Source of the DNA: CAZWVR01 sp964637235
GTDB taxonomy: Bacteria; Bacteroidota; Bacteroidia; Bacteroidales; S143-33
Length of the DNA stretch: 34,435 nucleotides
Reading direction: 5' to 3'
Assembly (NCBI GenBank): GCA_964637235.1
Contig: CAZWVR010000019.1
Coordinates: 1-34,435 of the forward strand
Below, piece by piece: positions 6,720 through 15,599 of the stretch (the stretch's first letter is position 1; every line of letters begins with the position of its first letter). The notes under the pieces were generated by a model. That model had not been told where the DNA came from and made no database searches. It worked only from the letters and a program-made list of their open reading frames with translations. Position numbers and translations under genes: made by a program.

Positions 6720-9173
6720 TTAATATTTGATTATTTTTCTGCGGAGTTTTTCGTATTCAGGGGAGAGGTAGAATCTTAGAAGTGCATTTATTCTAATAGC
6801 TGTGTTTATAAAGGCTTTTTCTTGTTTGTGGGCATTTATAGTTTCTATTAAGCCTTTTTGAGATATTTCTTTCACATATTCTGTTGGTATATATTCATTA
6901 GTAAAGATTAAACTTCGGATGGCGCTTACAATATCACCACAGTAAATTAGTCCGTTTCTATCTGCAATTTCTTGCATTGTAAAAGATATTGCAATAAGTT
7001 CTTGTTTTTGTTCATTTTTGTTTTTTGTAGTAAAATATTTTATGCTATTGAGAGCAGCAGAAAGAATATTTTCTGAATCTCTTAATATTTCGGATATTTT
7101 GTAGAGTTTATAGCCGGCATTTTTGTATGGGAGGATTTTGTGTAAAATTTTACCACCTATGCCAACAAAAGGAACTATGCTGAAAAAGTTATCTAAGATA
7201 TCTGCTCCTTTGCCAATTAAGTTTCTCCATAAGTCTGATGAGGTTATTTTTACAAAGTCAAATTTTAGGAAAGTTAATTCCATTGCTACGGCAAATTTGA
7301 GTTCTAATGCTGTTAAATATCGTGGTGAGTTGCCTTGTATATATTCGCTTCCTATTAGTATATAATTTTTTCCGTTATAGCTGTAAGAACGGAATATTTT
7401 ACTGCGTTCTCCTTCTGTGATATAAGCGTATAAATTATTTATTTGTAGGCTATGGGCTATGTCACTTATTATTTCATAGGTTAAAGGGTATTTTTCGCGG
7501 GTCAGGGGTTTTATAAAGTTTTGAATTTCTTTTATTGGTAGCTGTTTTAGATCGTTTACCCATTTGATAATTTTTTGTAAAAGTTCTTTGCTTTCTTTGC
7601 CTTTAAATAGTAGTTCTTTGTATTGCTTCTTAAATTCAAGGTATTGTTCGGTGGATACAGCAGGATTGGCTATAAAGTCTCCTGGTTGTAATATTTGTAA
7701 TATGTTTTCTGCTTTGAATTTTATCAAGGATTTAGATTGACGTAGAAGTTCTATATTTTTTATATTTAGCGGCTGTAATTTAGCGAGGGTTTCAATAAGA
7801 TGCGTTTTCTGTTTTTCGTTATCTTCTATTTGCATTAGTAGTTCTATTATTTTTATTCGTAGAGAATGATAATTTTCAGTGTAGTTTTCTGAGGGTAGGA
7901 GATCCTCGGTATTTATATCTGGAAGTCGCTCTATGCTGGCTTTTAATAATTTTTTGGCTTTTTGTTTATAACCACAAGATATTAGGAACTCTGCAAAAAT
8001 AACTTCAAAGACGTTTTTATCAAATGTGTATTTTTTTTCATCTGAAAAGAATTTTTGCTCAATTTCTTTGTATAGAGGGAGAATGCGACAGAGTTTTTCT
8101 TTTTTTATACTTTTATTCATCACAAATAAAAGGAACATTATTTCTTTTTGGGAAGGTTTCCATTTCTGAAACCAATTTTGTATTTCCTCTCCGATGTTTT
8201 CTATATCAATGATTTGTTGTGCTATTTTTGTAATTTGTTCATTGGTATATGAGTTTTTTATATCCTCACCATCTTTTCTATATTGCAGTAGTAAAATTGA
8301 AAGCTCGTTTATATCTTTTTTTGCTTTTTGTAATAAAAATCGTAGATATTCAAAAGAGTATTTTTTATTCAGAAGGCTGTTTATTCTTGCTATTTCAGTT
8401 AGCTTTTCTTGGGGAGGTAGTAAAGCTATCTCTTGCAATTCTTTAAAAAGATTTATGTTGGCATAACCGGTATTAAATTGTTTATCGCCGATATTCACAA
8501 CAGGAGGTATTTTCCGGTCTATACGTGGATTTTGATATAACTCAGTATGATAGTAATGAAATTTATCAATAAATAAAATTGCTTGTTCTTTTGTTGTTAA
8601 AATATAAAACCATTTTCCTTTTTTATTTCCCTCTCCGAAATTTTTAGGCTTTATTCGCAGCAATGCCAGTACTATTTCCTCTTCTTCTATATGAGTGTAT
8701 AAAAATAGACGCAGTTGTTCCGAAATTTTGTTTATAAAGATGTTATCTTTACAGACGTAGAATTTTTTCTCTTTTATCCGTTCTAATATTATTTCCGTTA
8801 GAAATTTTTCTAAGTCTTTTGTGTAGTTTTTTATCAGAGGTATGCGAAATAAAAAATTTGTTTTAAGTGTATTTAGTTCTTTTTGTGATAGAAATTTATA
8901 AAATAAAAGATTTTTTATTTGAAAATATGCTAAAATAATATTACCATTTTCTATTTCAGTAATTGTGATTTTTTCTGTATTTTTATTTCTGAATGTTTTA
9001 AAATTAAGACTTATAAAATTTTCTATTTCATTTTTTATATTAAATGTAAATTGCTGATCTATATACATATATTTCCCAGTTTCCAATATATAATGTGCCA
9101 ATTTTTTTTCTGAGATTGATAATGTGCTTATTTCTTGTAAAATGCTGTTGTATGTGATAAAATTTTTTTTCAT
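6720..9173 (-). CDS. Large uncharacterised protein with a degenerate M48 metalloprotease-like C-terminus
   Basis: An 817-residue, Lys/Glu/Ile-rich, mostly helical protein without a signal peptide. The N-terminal 250 residues are unrecognised. Roughly residues 250-560 are helical with helix-turn-helix spacing like divergent TPRs. From about 575 on, the order of segments recalls M48 peptidases: a helix with IAHSLQINNLYAYI, a strand NYILIGSEYI, then ALELKFAVAMELTFLKF where active enzymes have HExxH, a hydrophobic pair of segments around 655-685, and QEIADRNGLIYCGD near 734-748 in place of the E-xxx-AD-x-x-G third-ligand helix. Both zinc His positions are replaced (M631, F635) while the Glu is kept, so it should not be an active zinc protease. 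It is divergent from the TIR-like gene with 36 nt between starts. Confidence 0.6.
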   Translation of the reverse strand: MKKNFITYNSILQEISTLSISEKKLAHYILETGKYMYIDQQFTFNIKNEIENFISLNFKTFRNKNTEKITITEIENGNIILAYFQIKNLLFYKFLSQKELNTLKTNFLFRIPLIKNYTKDLEKFLTEIILERIKEKKFYVCKDNIFINKISEQLRLFLYTHIEEEEIVLALLRIKPKNFGEGNKKGKWFYILTTKEQAILFIDKFHYYHTELYQNPRIDRKIPPVVNIGDKQFNTGYANINLFKELQEIALLPPQEKLTEIARINSLLNKKYSFEYLRFLLQKAKKDINELSILLLQYRKDGEDIKNSYTNEQITKIAQQIIDIENIGEEIQNWFQKWKPSQKEIMFLLFVMNKSIKKEKLCRILPLYKEIEQKFFSDEKKYTFDKNVFEVIFAEFLISCGYKQKAKKLLKASIERLPDINTEDLLPSENYTENYHSLRIKIIELLMQIEDNEKQKTHLIETLAKLQPLNIKNIELLRQSKSLIKFKAENILQILQPGDFIANPAVSTEQYLEFKKQYKELLFKGKESKELLQKIIKWVNDLKQLPIKEIQNFIKPLTREKYPLTYEIISDIAHSLQINNLYAYITEGERSKIFRSYSYNGKNYILIGSEYIQGNSPRYLTALELKFAVAMELTFLKFDFVKITSSDLWRNLIGKGADILDNFFSIVPFVGIGGKILHKILPYKNAGYKLYKISEILRDSENILSAALNSIKYFTTKNKNEQKQELIAISFTMQEIADRNGLIYCGDIVSAIRSLIFTNEYIPTEYVKEISQKGLIETINAHKQEKAFINTAIRINALLRFYLSPEYEKLRRKIIKY

Positions 9174-9209
9174 ATTTGTTTATTGATTTATAGGTTAAAA
9201 TTTAAAAAT

Positions 9210-10172
9210 ATGGCTAATATTTTTTTATATGCTGAAAATGCCCATAAAACTATTGGCAAAAATATTTATAATTTTCTGAAAAAAAATAGCTATAAAGTTA
9301 TATATTTTAAGAATGAGCAAAATCTTGAAAATCAATTGCAAAATATTGATATTTCTATTATAGTATTTTCTCAGAAGGTCAATTATTCCTCTGAATTGAT
9401 TGAATTATACGATAAACTTATAGACTTGCAACATCCTATTATTTTATATGTTATCACCGATTTAGAATATTCGCTTTCAATGAAAAATTTTTTGGATTCT
9501 AATTATTGGATTGATGCTTATAATGTTAGTAGCAAAGAAGCGCTTGATTCTCTTAAAATGCTTATAAAGGAACTTTTAACTGAGAAGGCTGGCAGAGCTC
9601 CTGAAAAATCTGAAAAATCCATACAAAAATCTAATTTTACAACTAAAAAAGCAGTTATTTATGGTCTAATTGCCTTGTTTGCTATACTAATTGGTATTTT
9701 TATTTATATGCAAATGCCACAGAACTCTGTAAAGAACCCTACTATCAGCTCTGTTGATACTAATATTGATTTGACCAAATCTCAAATATTACCGAAAAAA
9801 GATGAGCTTTTTGAGAAATTTCTGATTGGTAAATGGAAATTAGTAAATTATTATGATAATCAGGTATATACGCCTAAACAACTCGCTTATGTTAAAACAC
9901 AAATAGAACAGTTGAAAAAAAATTTTCTTTTGATATTGAATTCTGACCATACATTTAAAAGATATGGATTTAAACCGGGCGGGGAGGAAGGCTATTGGGA
10001 AGTAGATCCTCAAAATAAAATTTTATACGTATGGCCTCCGAATGCTAAAAGTAAAGATCAATTGAATATTAAAGAACTTACTAATAATTCGTTGAAACTT
10101 GTGATTCTGACAGTTGATAAGCAAACTAATACGCAGATTATAACTACTCTGGAATTAAAAAAAGTGCAGTAA
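9210..10172 (+). CDS. TIR-like domain, transmembrane helix and lipocalin-like domain protein
   Basis: A 320-residue protein with three parts. Residues 1-122 look like a divergent TIR/flavodoxin-type fold: a first strand MANIFLYAEN, helix TIGKNIYNFLKKNSYKV, strand DISIIVFSQ followed by SSELIELYDKL, then HPIILYVIT. Residues 148-167 form one transmembrane helix after a Lys-rich linker. Residues 200-320 resemble small lipocalin-like domains: FLIGKWKLVNYY, LNSDHTFKRYGF, GYWEVDPQNKILYVW. The topology would leave the TIR-like part in the cytoplasm and the lipocalin-like part in the periplasm. An upstream TTG at 9183 would add nine residues; ATG 9210 is preferred because MANIF starts the first strand. 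The TPR gene follows closely. A NADase function cannot be claimed; the catalytic Glu is not identifiable with certainty. Confidence 0.55.
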   Translation: MANIFLYAENAHKTIGKNIYNFLKKNSYKVIYFKNEQNLENQLQNIDISIIVFSQKVNYSSELIELYDKLIDLQHPIILYVITDLEYSLSMKNFLDSNYWIDAYNVSSKEALDSLKMLIKELLTEKAGRAPEKSEKSIQKSNFTTKKAVIYGLIALFAILIGIFIYMQMPQNSVKNPTISSVDTNIDLTKSQILPKKDELFEKFLIGKWKLVNYYDNQVYTPKQLAYVKTQIEQLKKNFLLILNSDHTFKRYGFKPGGEEGYWEVDPQNKILYVWPPNAKSKDQLNIKELTNNSLKLVILTVDKQTNTQIITTLELKKVQ

Positions 10173-10174
10173 AC

Positions 10175-10205
10175 TTGTTTTTTATGCGAAAAAAATTTAA
10201 TTTTG
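10175..10205 (+). promoter_or_regulatory. Promoter of the TPR gene
   Basis: TTG at 10175-10177, a 20 nt gap, and TAATTTTG at 10198-10205. It lies inside the frame extended from in-frame starts at 10175 and 10184, which indicates that translation begins at ATG 10220, about 10 nt after the predicted transcript start. Confidence 0.5.
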
Positions 10206-10219
10206 TAAAAAACAATAAA

Positions 10220-11557
10220 ATGGATTCTGAGCCGAATATTGCTAAATTAGTTAGTCTATACGAAAATTATAGGATAAAGAGGAATTATTTAGATGTAGCA
10301 GATTTTCAGGCAGTTGCTTCATATTATCTTAAAAAAGGGGAACTTAAAAAAGCATTAGAAGTCATATTAACAGCTAAGGAGATATATCCGACAGCTGAGG
10401 AGCTTTTAATTACGGAAAGTCAGATATTGATAGAGTTAGGTTATTATAGAGCAGCAGAACGGCGCCTGCGTTATCTTATGATATCCTATCCGGATGATTT
10501 AAGAGTAAGCTCACTTTTGGGAATTACTTTGGCAAAACTTGGAATAGTTTACGAAGCTACTGAAATTTTTGATTCTCTATTAGAACAAATTCCTGAACCT
10601 CAGAAACCTGTCTTTTTATATGAAATAGCACAAACATTTATCAAAATTGGACGTTTTGATATTGCACAGCAATATCTTTCTCAAGCTTACAATCTGGATA
10701 GTAAAAATTTAAAGGTTATATTAGATCTTGCCTATTGTTATGACAAAAACAATGAACCGGAGAAAAGTATTGAATTTTATAATAAGTATCTGAAATATAA
10801 TCCTTTTTCAAAACTTGCTTGGCATAATATCGGACTGGTTTATAATAAACAAGGACAGTTTAAAAAAGCTATTGAAGCTTTTGATTTTGCTCTTGCCATA
10901 GATCCGGATTTTGTCCCTACTTTATTTAATAAAGCTATGCTTTTATACGAAACACATAAGTATTATCATGCATTGGAATTATTTTCTAAAATTCTTGAAA
11001 AAGAACCGGAAAATATTACTGTTCAATATTTTATAAGTCAAATTTATCTTAAAAAACGCCTTTATAATAAAGCTTTATCTTTTTTAAAAGAAATGATTAA
11101 AAAAGAGCCTAATTTTGCCGATGTTTGGTATTCTCTATCAAGATTATTTTTTGCTATAAAAAAATATGATATTTCCCGTAAGTTCTTGAAAAAAGCCCTT
11201 TCTATAGATAATACAAATTATAAGTATTGGGCTTTGGCGCAAAATTTATATGGCTCTTTGGATTTAAGGCGAATAAACCGTATTTTTAGAAAAATTATCA
11301 ATAATAATCCATATAATTCTGAATATTGGCAAGAGCATACAAAATTACTTATTAAAAACGGTGAAATAGATCAGGCTATAAAACTACTTCGTACTGCTCT
11401 TATCTATATTAAAGACGATTTTAATCTATTTTATTATTTAGGCTATTTGTTTATAAAGAAAAATCAGAAAGATAAAGCTATATGGTATTTTAAAAAGGCT
11501 TTACAAATAAATCCTGATATTCTTGGCAAAATACGTAATATTTGTCCTTCCTTGTAA
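10220..11557 (+). CDS. Tetratricopeptide repeat protein
   Basis: A 445-residue soluble protein built almost wholly of about a dozen TPR units. Repeats with the W/L-G-Y-A-F-A-P pattern are clear, for example AWHNIGLVYNKQGQFKKAIE, ALAIDPDFVPTLFNKAMLLY and YLGYLFIKKNQKDKAIWYF. There is no signal peptide, lipobox or catalytic domain, so it is likely a cytoplasmic scaffold. The start at ATG 10220 (MDSEPNIAKL) is chosen because a good promoter sits just upstream and overlaps the longer alternatives at 10175 and 10184. It may also be read through from the TIR-like gene that ends at 10172. Its stop is 2 nt from the stop of convergent rarA. Confidence 0.85.
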   Translation: MDSEPNIAKLVSLYENYRIKRNYLDVADFQAVASYYLKKGELKKALEVILTAKEIYPTAEELLITESQILIELGYYRAAERRLRYLMISYPDDLRVSSLLGITLAKLGIVYEATEIFDSLLEQIPEPQKPVFLYEIAQTFIKIGRFDIAQQYLSQAYNLDSKNLKVILDLAYCYDKNNEPEKSIEFYNKYLKYNPFSKLAWHNIGLVYNKQGQFKKAIEAFDFALAIDPDFVPTLFNKAMLLYETHKYYHALELFSKILEKEPENITVQYFISQIYLKKRLYNKALSFLKEMIKKEPNFADVWYSLSRLFFAIKKYDISRKFLKKALSIDNTNYKYWALAQNLYGSLDLRRINRIFRKIINNNPYNSEYWQEHTKLLIKNGEIDQAIKLLRTALIYIKDDFNLFYYLGYLFIKKNQKDKAIWYFKKALQINPDILGKIRNICPSL

Positions 11558-11559
11558 TT

Positions 11560-12825
11560 TTATTTTTGTTTTTTTATCTGATTTAATCTTTGAATTAGTT
11601 TTTGTTCTCCCATCTGCTGTGAAGGTATATAGAACTTTAAATTTTTTATTTCCTCTGGTAAATATTGCTGAATTACGTAGTTATTGGGATAATCGTGAGG
11701 ATATTTGTATTGAGCACCATATCCCAATTTTTTCATAAAATCAGTTGGAGCATTTCTCAGGTGTAATGGGACAGGTAGATTTCCTGTCTGTTTTACAATT
11801 TCTTGTGCTTTATTTATTGCTTTGTATGCAGAGTTGCTTTTAGGTGATAGAGCTAAATATATTGCTGTATTTGCTAAAATTATTCTGGCTTCTGGCATTC
11901 CTACATAGTCCACTGCTTTAAATGTTTCAGTGGCTAATAATAATGCATTGGGATTTGCAAGTCCTATATCTTCTGCTGCTGAGATTATCATCCTTCGGGC
12001 TATGAAACGTATATCTTCACCAGCTTCAAGCATTCGTGCTAACCAATAAACAGCTGCGTCTGGATCGCTTCCACGAATAGATTTTATAAAGGCACTTATT
12101 ATATCATAGTGCCATTCTCCGTGTTTATCGTAGGAAAGGGGCGTATTTTTTAGTATATCTATAACTAATTGGTTATCAATTATGATTTCTTTTTTGTCCG
12201 AATTTGTATTAACAATGAGTTCTAATATATTTAGCAATTTACGGGCATCTCCGTTGCTGAAATTTATTAAAGTTTCGGTTTCTTTTAAGGTTATATTTTT
12301 TTGTTTTAATATTTCGTCTTTTTCTATTGCTTTATTGAGTAAAGTTTGTAGATGTTTTTTTTCTAATGGTTTAAGAATAAAAACCTGACATCTGGATAGC
12401 AGGGGAGATATTACTTCAAAAGAAGGATTTTCTGTTGTTGATCCTATAAGGATTATTTCACCTTTTTCTACGGCTTCCAGTAGCGCATCTTGTTGAAGTT
12501 TATTAAAGCGATGTATTTCGTCAATAAAAAGTATTGGAGTTTCTTTATTGAATAGAGTGCGATTTTTTACTTTTTGTAATATTTCTTTAACTTCCTTTTT
12601 ACCACTGTCTGTGGCACTTAGTTTATAAAAAGGTTTTTGGCTTTCTTTACCTATTATATATGCTAATGTTGTTTTTCCTGAACCCGGAGGTCCCCATAAT
12701 ATCATTGATGATAGAGCTTTATTTTTGAGCATATTGTATATAGGTGCACCGGGTGCAGTTAAATGTTCTTGATTTATAAAATCTTTTAAAGTTTGTGGGC
12801 GTAAACGTTCTGCTAAGGGTTTCAT
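11560..12825 (-). CDS. rarA: Replication-associated recombination protein RarA (MgsA) AAA+ ATPase
   Basis: A 421-residue clamp-loader-like AAA+ ATPase acting at stalled replication forks. It begins PLAERLRPQTLKDFINQEHL, then Walker A GPPGSGKTT (45-53), Walker B LFIDEIHRFNKLQQDALL, sensor 1 IGSTTENPSFEV and the arginine-finger region SPLLSRCQVF. The C-terminal MgsA domain has GSDPDAAVYWLARMLEAGED and RRMIISAAEDIGLANP, then PVPLHLRNAPT. Length is normal for RarA/WRNIP1. Its ATG overlaps the TAA of the upstream lipoprotein gene by one base (TAATG), so the two are translationally coupled. Confidence 0.96.
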   Translation of the reverse strand: MKPLAERLRPQTLKDFINQEHLTAPGAPIYNMLKNKALSSMILWGPPGSGKTTLAYIIGKESQKPFYKLSATDSGKKEVKEILQKVKNRTLFNKETPILFIDEIHRFNKLQQDALLEAVEKGEIILIGSTTENPSFEVISPLLSRCQVFILKPLEKKHLQTLLNKAIEKDEILKQKNITLKETETLINFSNGDARKLLNILELIVNTNSDKKEIIIDNQLVIDILKNTPLSYDKHGEWHYDIISAFIKSIRGSDPDAAVYWLARMLEAGEDIRFIARRMIISAAEDIGLANPNALLLATETFKAVDYVGMPEARIILANTAIYLALSPKSNSAYKAINKAQEIVKQTGNLPVPLHLRNAPTDFMKKLGYGAQYKYPHDYPNNYVIQQYLPEEIKNLKFYIPSQQMGEQKLIQRLNQIKKQK

Positions 12826-13505
12826 TATTCCGTGAAACTTTTTAGGAAGTTTTCTAAGTCTTGTTTATTTATAGGTTTATAGTCTTTGGGAATTTCAAAT
12901 TTTTGATCGTCAATAGGATATCTTTTTATTTGTTTCAGATTAAATATCATATCAATGCCTAAAAGCCTGACTTTGAATTTTACAAGTACTCCTTTTATTG
13001 CTTTGAAAGGATTGTTTGCGTTAGGATTATCTATTGCAATGTCATAAGTATAATATATTTTTTCTGGTTTTTGATATATTGGGGCGTACATTATGGCTTC
13101 TTTACAATGTAAATTTGATATTAAGGTATCTTTTTCTGTATTAACAAGTTTTATATTTGCCATTTCTCCATATCCGGGAGGTAAATCACCTGTATCGGCT
13201 TGATATATATATTTTTTATTAACTATTCTGACTATGGTATATGTTTTTCCATTGTCATAATCGTTGAGAAATCGTATTTCAAATGTTCCCCAGAAGCCTG
13301 AGATATAACCTACTGTTTTATTGTCTTTGAAGTAGATAGACATTTGTTTGGGTAATAATGCAATTATAGGCTGGTTTTTATCTCCTTGGGGATAGGTTAT
13401 GGAATATATCAATTCACCTTCTGAAATGGTATTATTATCTTCGCAAGCATTAAAAAAAATTAAGACAGTAAAAATAGTGATTATAAATTTATATTTTGCA
13501 CTCAC
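12825..13505 (-). CDS. Lipoprotein of unknown function
   Basis: A 226-residue protein with a Lys-containing N-terminus, hydrophobic stretch and a lipobox ending in Cys21 (FFNAC), followed by EDNN, so it is a lipidated envelope protein. The body is beta-rich with repeated short strands (GYISGFWGTFEIRF, KTYTIVRIVNKKYIYQ), a CKEAIMYAP segment and a last part VKFKVRLLGIDMIF. This layout is like periplasmic lipoprotein beta-sheet domains common in Bacteroidota in which a peptide is described by DUF numbers only; I cannot assign one. It overlaps the rarA start by one base, an odd pairing of an envelope protein with a DNA-repair gene that may reflect only gene packing. Confidence 0.75.
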   Translation of the reverse strand: MSAKYKFIITIFTVLIFFNACEDNNTISEGELIYSITYPQGDKNQPIIALLPKQMSIYFKDNKTVGYISGFWGTFEIRFLNDYDNGKTYTIVRIVNKKYIYQADTGDLPPGYGEMANIKLVNTEKDTLISNLHCKEAIMYAPIYQKPEKIYYTYDIAIDNPNANNPFKAIKGVLVKFKVRLLGIDMIFNLKQIKRYPIDDQKFEIPKDYKPINKQDLENFLKSFTE

Positions 13506-13553
13506 AAGTGTATTTTTGTGTAAATTCTACAAAAATTATGCATTTTAGGGGGT

Positions 13554-14570
13554 CTAAATTGCAATAATTTTTTTTATTATACAAATTTTATCAGTAGTTA
13601 TTCTAATAATAAAACAGGGTTTAAAATTTTGATTGATAGGTAGTTTTATGCTTCTATTAGACTGGATTTGGTATATTATTCTACCATCTAATGTGATAAT
13701 TTGAAGATTAAATTTTTGTTTTTTTAGTGGAATAATTGTTAAAAACTTTTGTACTGGGTTGGGGAATATTACAAAGTTATTTTTTTGCGTTGTGAGTGAG
13801 TTATGGATAACTCCCACTGCATCTAAATCGAAGCCGCCAGAAGCAAAAGGGGTAGGATATGGGTCATTTATGGGATTTCCGTAGTAATCATAAGTAGTAA
13901 AAGGTGAATTTATAGCACCTATTACATCAACAATTTTGACGTAATTTATGTTGTTAATATTTAGGTTGGGATATATTTTTTTTAGTTCTGTGAGGTCAAA
14001 GGGGGTTCCGTAGTTCGCGATGTATTTACCTGCAAGGTTATGGATATATCTGGCGTCTATTCCGTCAAAAGTTCCAATTTGTTTGTCTGTTGGGAGTTCT
14101 GATATTGCGGGGAAGCGGTAGTAATTTTCTCCATCTTCGCTTACTTCTACAAAGGCGAGTTCAACAAAAGCGTTATAAGGATTGTTATTTTTCAGGAAAC
14201 CGTTTTCAAATACGGCAAAATCTGGTCCTGGTCCATCTACAATAGGGTAGTGGAAGCTTAAAATGGCATAGCCACCATCGCCGAGGCTTACTACGTCCAT
14301 AGTTCCACCGGGAGCTCCTAAGGCATTTTTTGCTATTCCAAAGCTAACTGTATCTGTTTCCGTTGAGTTTGATATATCAATATAGCCACGATGTATTTGA
14401 CAAGAGACAGCCCAGTCTATAAAAACTGAGCTGTCCTTGTATATAGCTGTTGAGCCTTTTAGCCCTACTTGTGGTGCAAAACTTTGAGATTTGCCTTGTA
14501 ATGCCGTAAATAACAGCAATAGAAGTATAAATTTAGTTCTTAACAAATTTAGCTCTATAAACGCCTTCAT
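13554..14570 (-). CDS. Secreted cell-surface protein with T9SS sorting domain, second gene of a B12-riboswitch unit
   Basis: A 338-residue protein with a signal peptide (hydrophobic core FILLLLLFTAL, ending GKSQS). The mature region has the order GDGGYAILSFHYPIVDGPGPDFAVFENGF, NAFVELAFVEVSEDG, GIDARYIHNLAG, YVKIVDVIGAI and a DPYPTPFASGGFDLDAVGVI end; FAVFENG and ASGGFDLDAVGVI are recurring signatures of Bacteroidota surface proteins. A type A T9SS sorting domain (FVIFPNPVQ onward) ends the protein, so it is exported across the outer membrane. The start overlaps the upstream gene by 38 nt; a TTG at 14546 would give a shorter, conventional signal peptide. Co-expression with the DUF4465-like gene under the riboswitch suggests a role in corrinoid use, but binding is not shown. 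Confidence 0.8.
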   Translation of the reverse strand: MKAFIELNLLRTKFILLLLLFTALQGKSQSFAPQVGLKGSTAIYKDSSVFIDWAVSCQIHRGYIDISNSTETDTVSFGIAKNALGAPGGTMDVVSLGDGGYAILSFHYPIVDGPGPDFAVFENGFLKNNNPYNAFVELAFVEVSEDGENYYRFPAISELPTDKQIGTFDGIDARYIHNLAGKYIANYGTPFDLTELKKIYPNLNINNINYVKIVDVIGAINSPFTTYDYYGNPINDPYPTPFASGGFDLDAVGVIHNSLTTQKNNFVIFPNPVQKFLTIIPLKKQKFNLQIITLDGRIIYQIQSNRSIKLPINQNFKPCFIIRITTDKICIIKKIIAI

Positions 14571-15489
14571 CTGTTTTCACTTCCAAAATATAAATACCAG
14601 CAGGAATATTTTTGACGTTTATTGTGGTCTTGTGCGTAGAGGTTAGTAATTTACCGTTTAAATCATATATTGCCGAATTTTCTATTTTTTTATTGCTGTT
14701 TATATGTATCCATTCTGTTGCGGGATTGGGATATACAGTAAGTTTTATATCCTTAGTGTTTACAATAGTAGGTTCTGTGCTTGAATAGCTCAAATCGTCA
14801 AAGCAGAAATATGTAGGTGTGTTTGTTCCGTATTGTCCTACATCTGTGGAAAAGACTGTAAATTTCAAAGAATCTACTTGACCTAATGGGGTTAAATCAA
14901 CTTCTTGCCAGTCTTTTTGGACGAAATGTCCATTGTTTCTGTAATCGGCTAAATAATGTATTACAGAGTCAGTTATATTTCCGTCTTTAAATCCGAGTAT
15001 TTTTACGTAATAATAGTCTCCGTCTGAGAAAGGTTCAGAGAAACTTGTTCCATTTTTAATTGCGAGGGCGGTGTATGTAGAGTTTGTTATCCAGATACTA
15101 ACGGGGTATTGCGGGGTTTGGAAGTTAACAGTAATTGGAATTAGTTGGTATGTATTCAAATCTGATGGCACATAACCGATGCCGAATATATCACCGCTAT
15201 GTGCTTCACCTGCATAAACACTCCATTGATTGGTATAACCCTCTGTTGTAGTATCTGTCCAATTAGAGAATGCAAAACCATCCCAATATCCTCCCCAATT
15301 ACTTTCTGTGTAGTGATTTATGAAAAATAAATCTTGATTACCGAAACCACCGTTGTAATTTGTAGTATCCGCGCCATTCCAATAGCCGGTATCAGGGAGA
15401 ATTAGATCATCAAGGGTGAAAGTTTGTGTTTGAGCAATTAAGCTTGCTCCCCACATTAAGACAAAAATAAAAGTAAAAAAACGCTTCAT
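14533..15489 (-). CDS. DUF4465-like secreted protein with T9SS sorting domain, controlled by a cobalamin riboswitch
   Basis: A 318-residue protein with a signal peptide (MKRFFTFIFVLMWGASLIAQ). Residues about 22-235 match the DUF4465 pattern: TFTLDDLILPDTGYWNGAD, FINHYTESNWGGYWDGFAFSN, QWSVYAGEAHSGDIFGIGY, then TPTYFCFDDLSY. The last 80 residues form a type A T9SS sorting domain (LTVYPNPATEWIHIN, IYDLNGKLL, GIYILEVKT), so the protein is surface-exposed or released. It is the first gene after a cobalamin riboswitch, 109 nt upstream. Surface corrinoid-binding proteins of gut Bacteroides are likewise encoded in riboswitch-controlled loci, so a corrinoid-binding role is a reasonable inference; I cannot tell whether this is the same family. 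No transporter follows in the unit. Confidence 0.85.
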   Translation of the reverse strand: MKRFFTFIFVLMWGASLIAQTQTFTLDDLILPDTGYWNGADTTNYNGGFGNQDLFFINHYTESNWGGYWDGFAFSNWTDTTTEGYTNQWSVYAGEAHSGDIFGIGYVPSDLNTYQLIPITVNFQTPQYPVSIWITNSTYTALAIKNGTSFSEPFSDGDYYYVKILGFKDGNITDSVIHYLADYRNNGHFVQKDWQEVDLTPLGQVDSLKFTVFSTDVGQYGTNTPTYFCFDDLSYSSTEPTIVNTKDIKLTVYPNPATEWIHINSNKKIENSAIYDLNGKLLTSTHKTTINVKNIPAGIYILEVKTDEGVYRAKFVKN

Positions 15490-15540
15490 AGTTTATAATT
15501 TTTGGGGTTTATAGATTTCAAATGTGGGGAAGCAAGGCAA

Positions 15541-15599
15541 GGAATAAGAAGGGATAGACTTCTTATCCTTCGCCTTAACTCCCGAAAGCGTAAGGATAA
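15541..15599 (-). promoter_or_regulatory. Candidate riboswitch expression platform: competing hairpins
   Basis: Downstream of the aptamer on the minus strand, the segment at 15570-15559 can pair with either of two others. It pairs upstream with TTATCCTT at 15599-15592 (8 bp AAGGATAA/TTATCCTT) or downstream with CTTCTTATTCC at 15551-15541 (8 bp plus GG/CC with a one-base bulge). The two stems exclude each other, and the first one shares bases with the 3' edge of the aptamer P1 helix. No U-run follows, so control at the level of translation start is more likely than termination. Confidence 0.45.
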
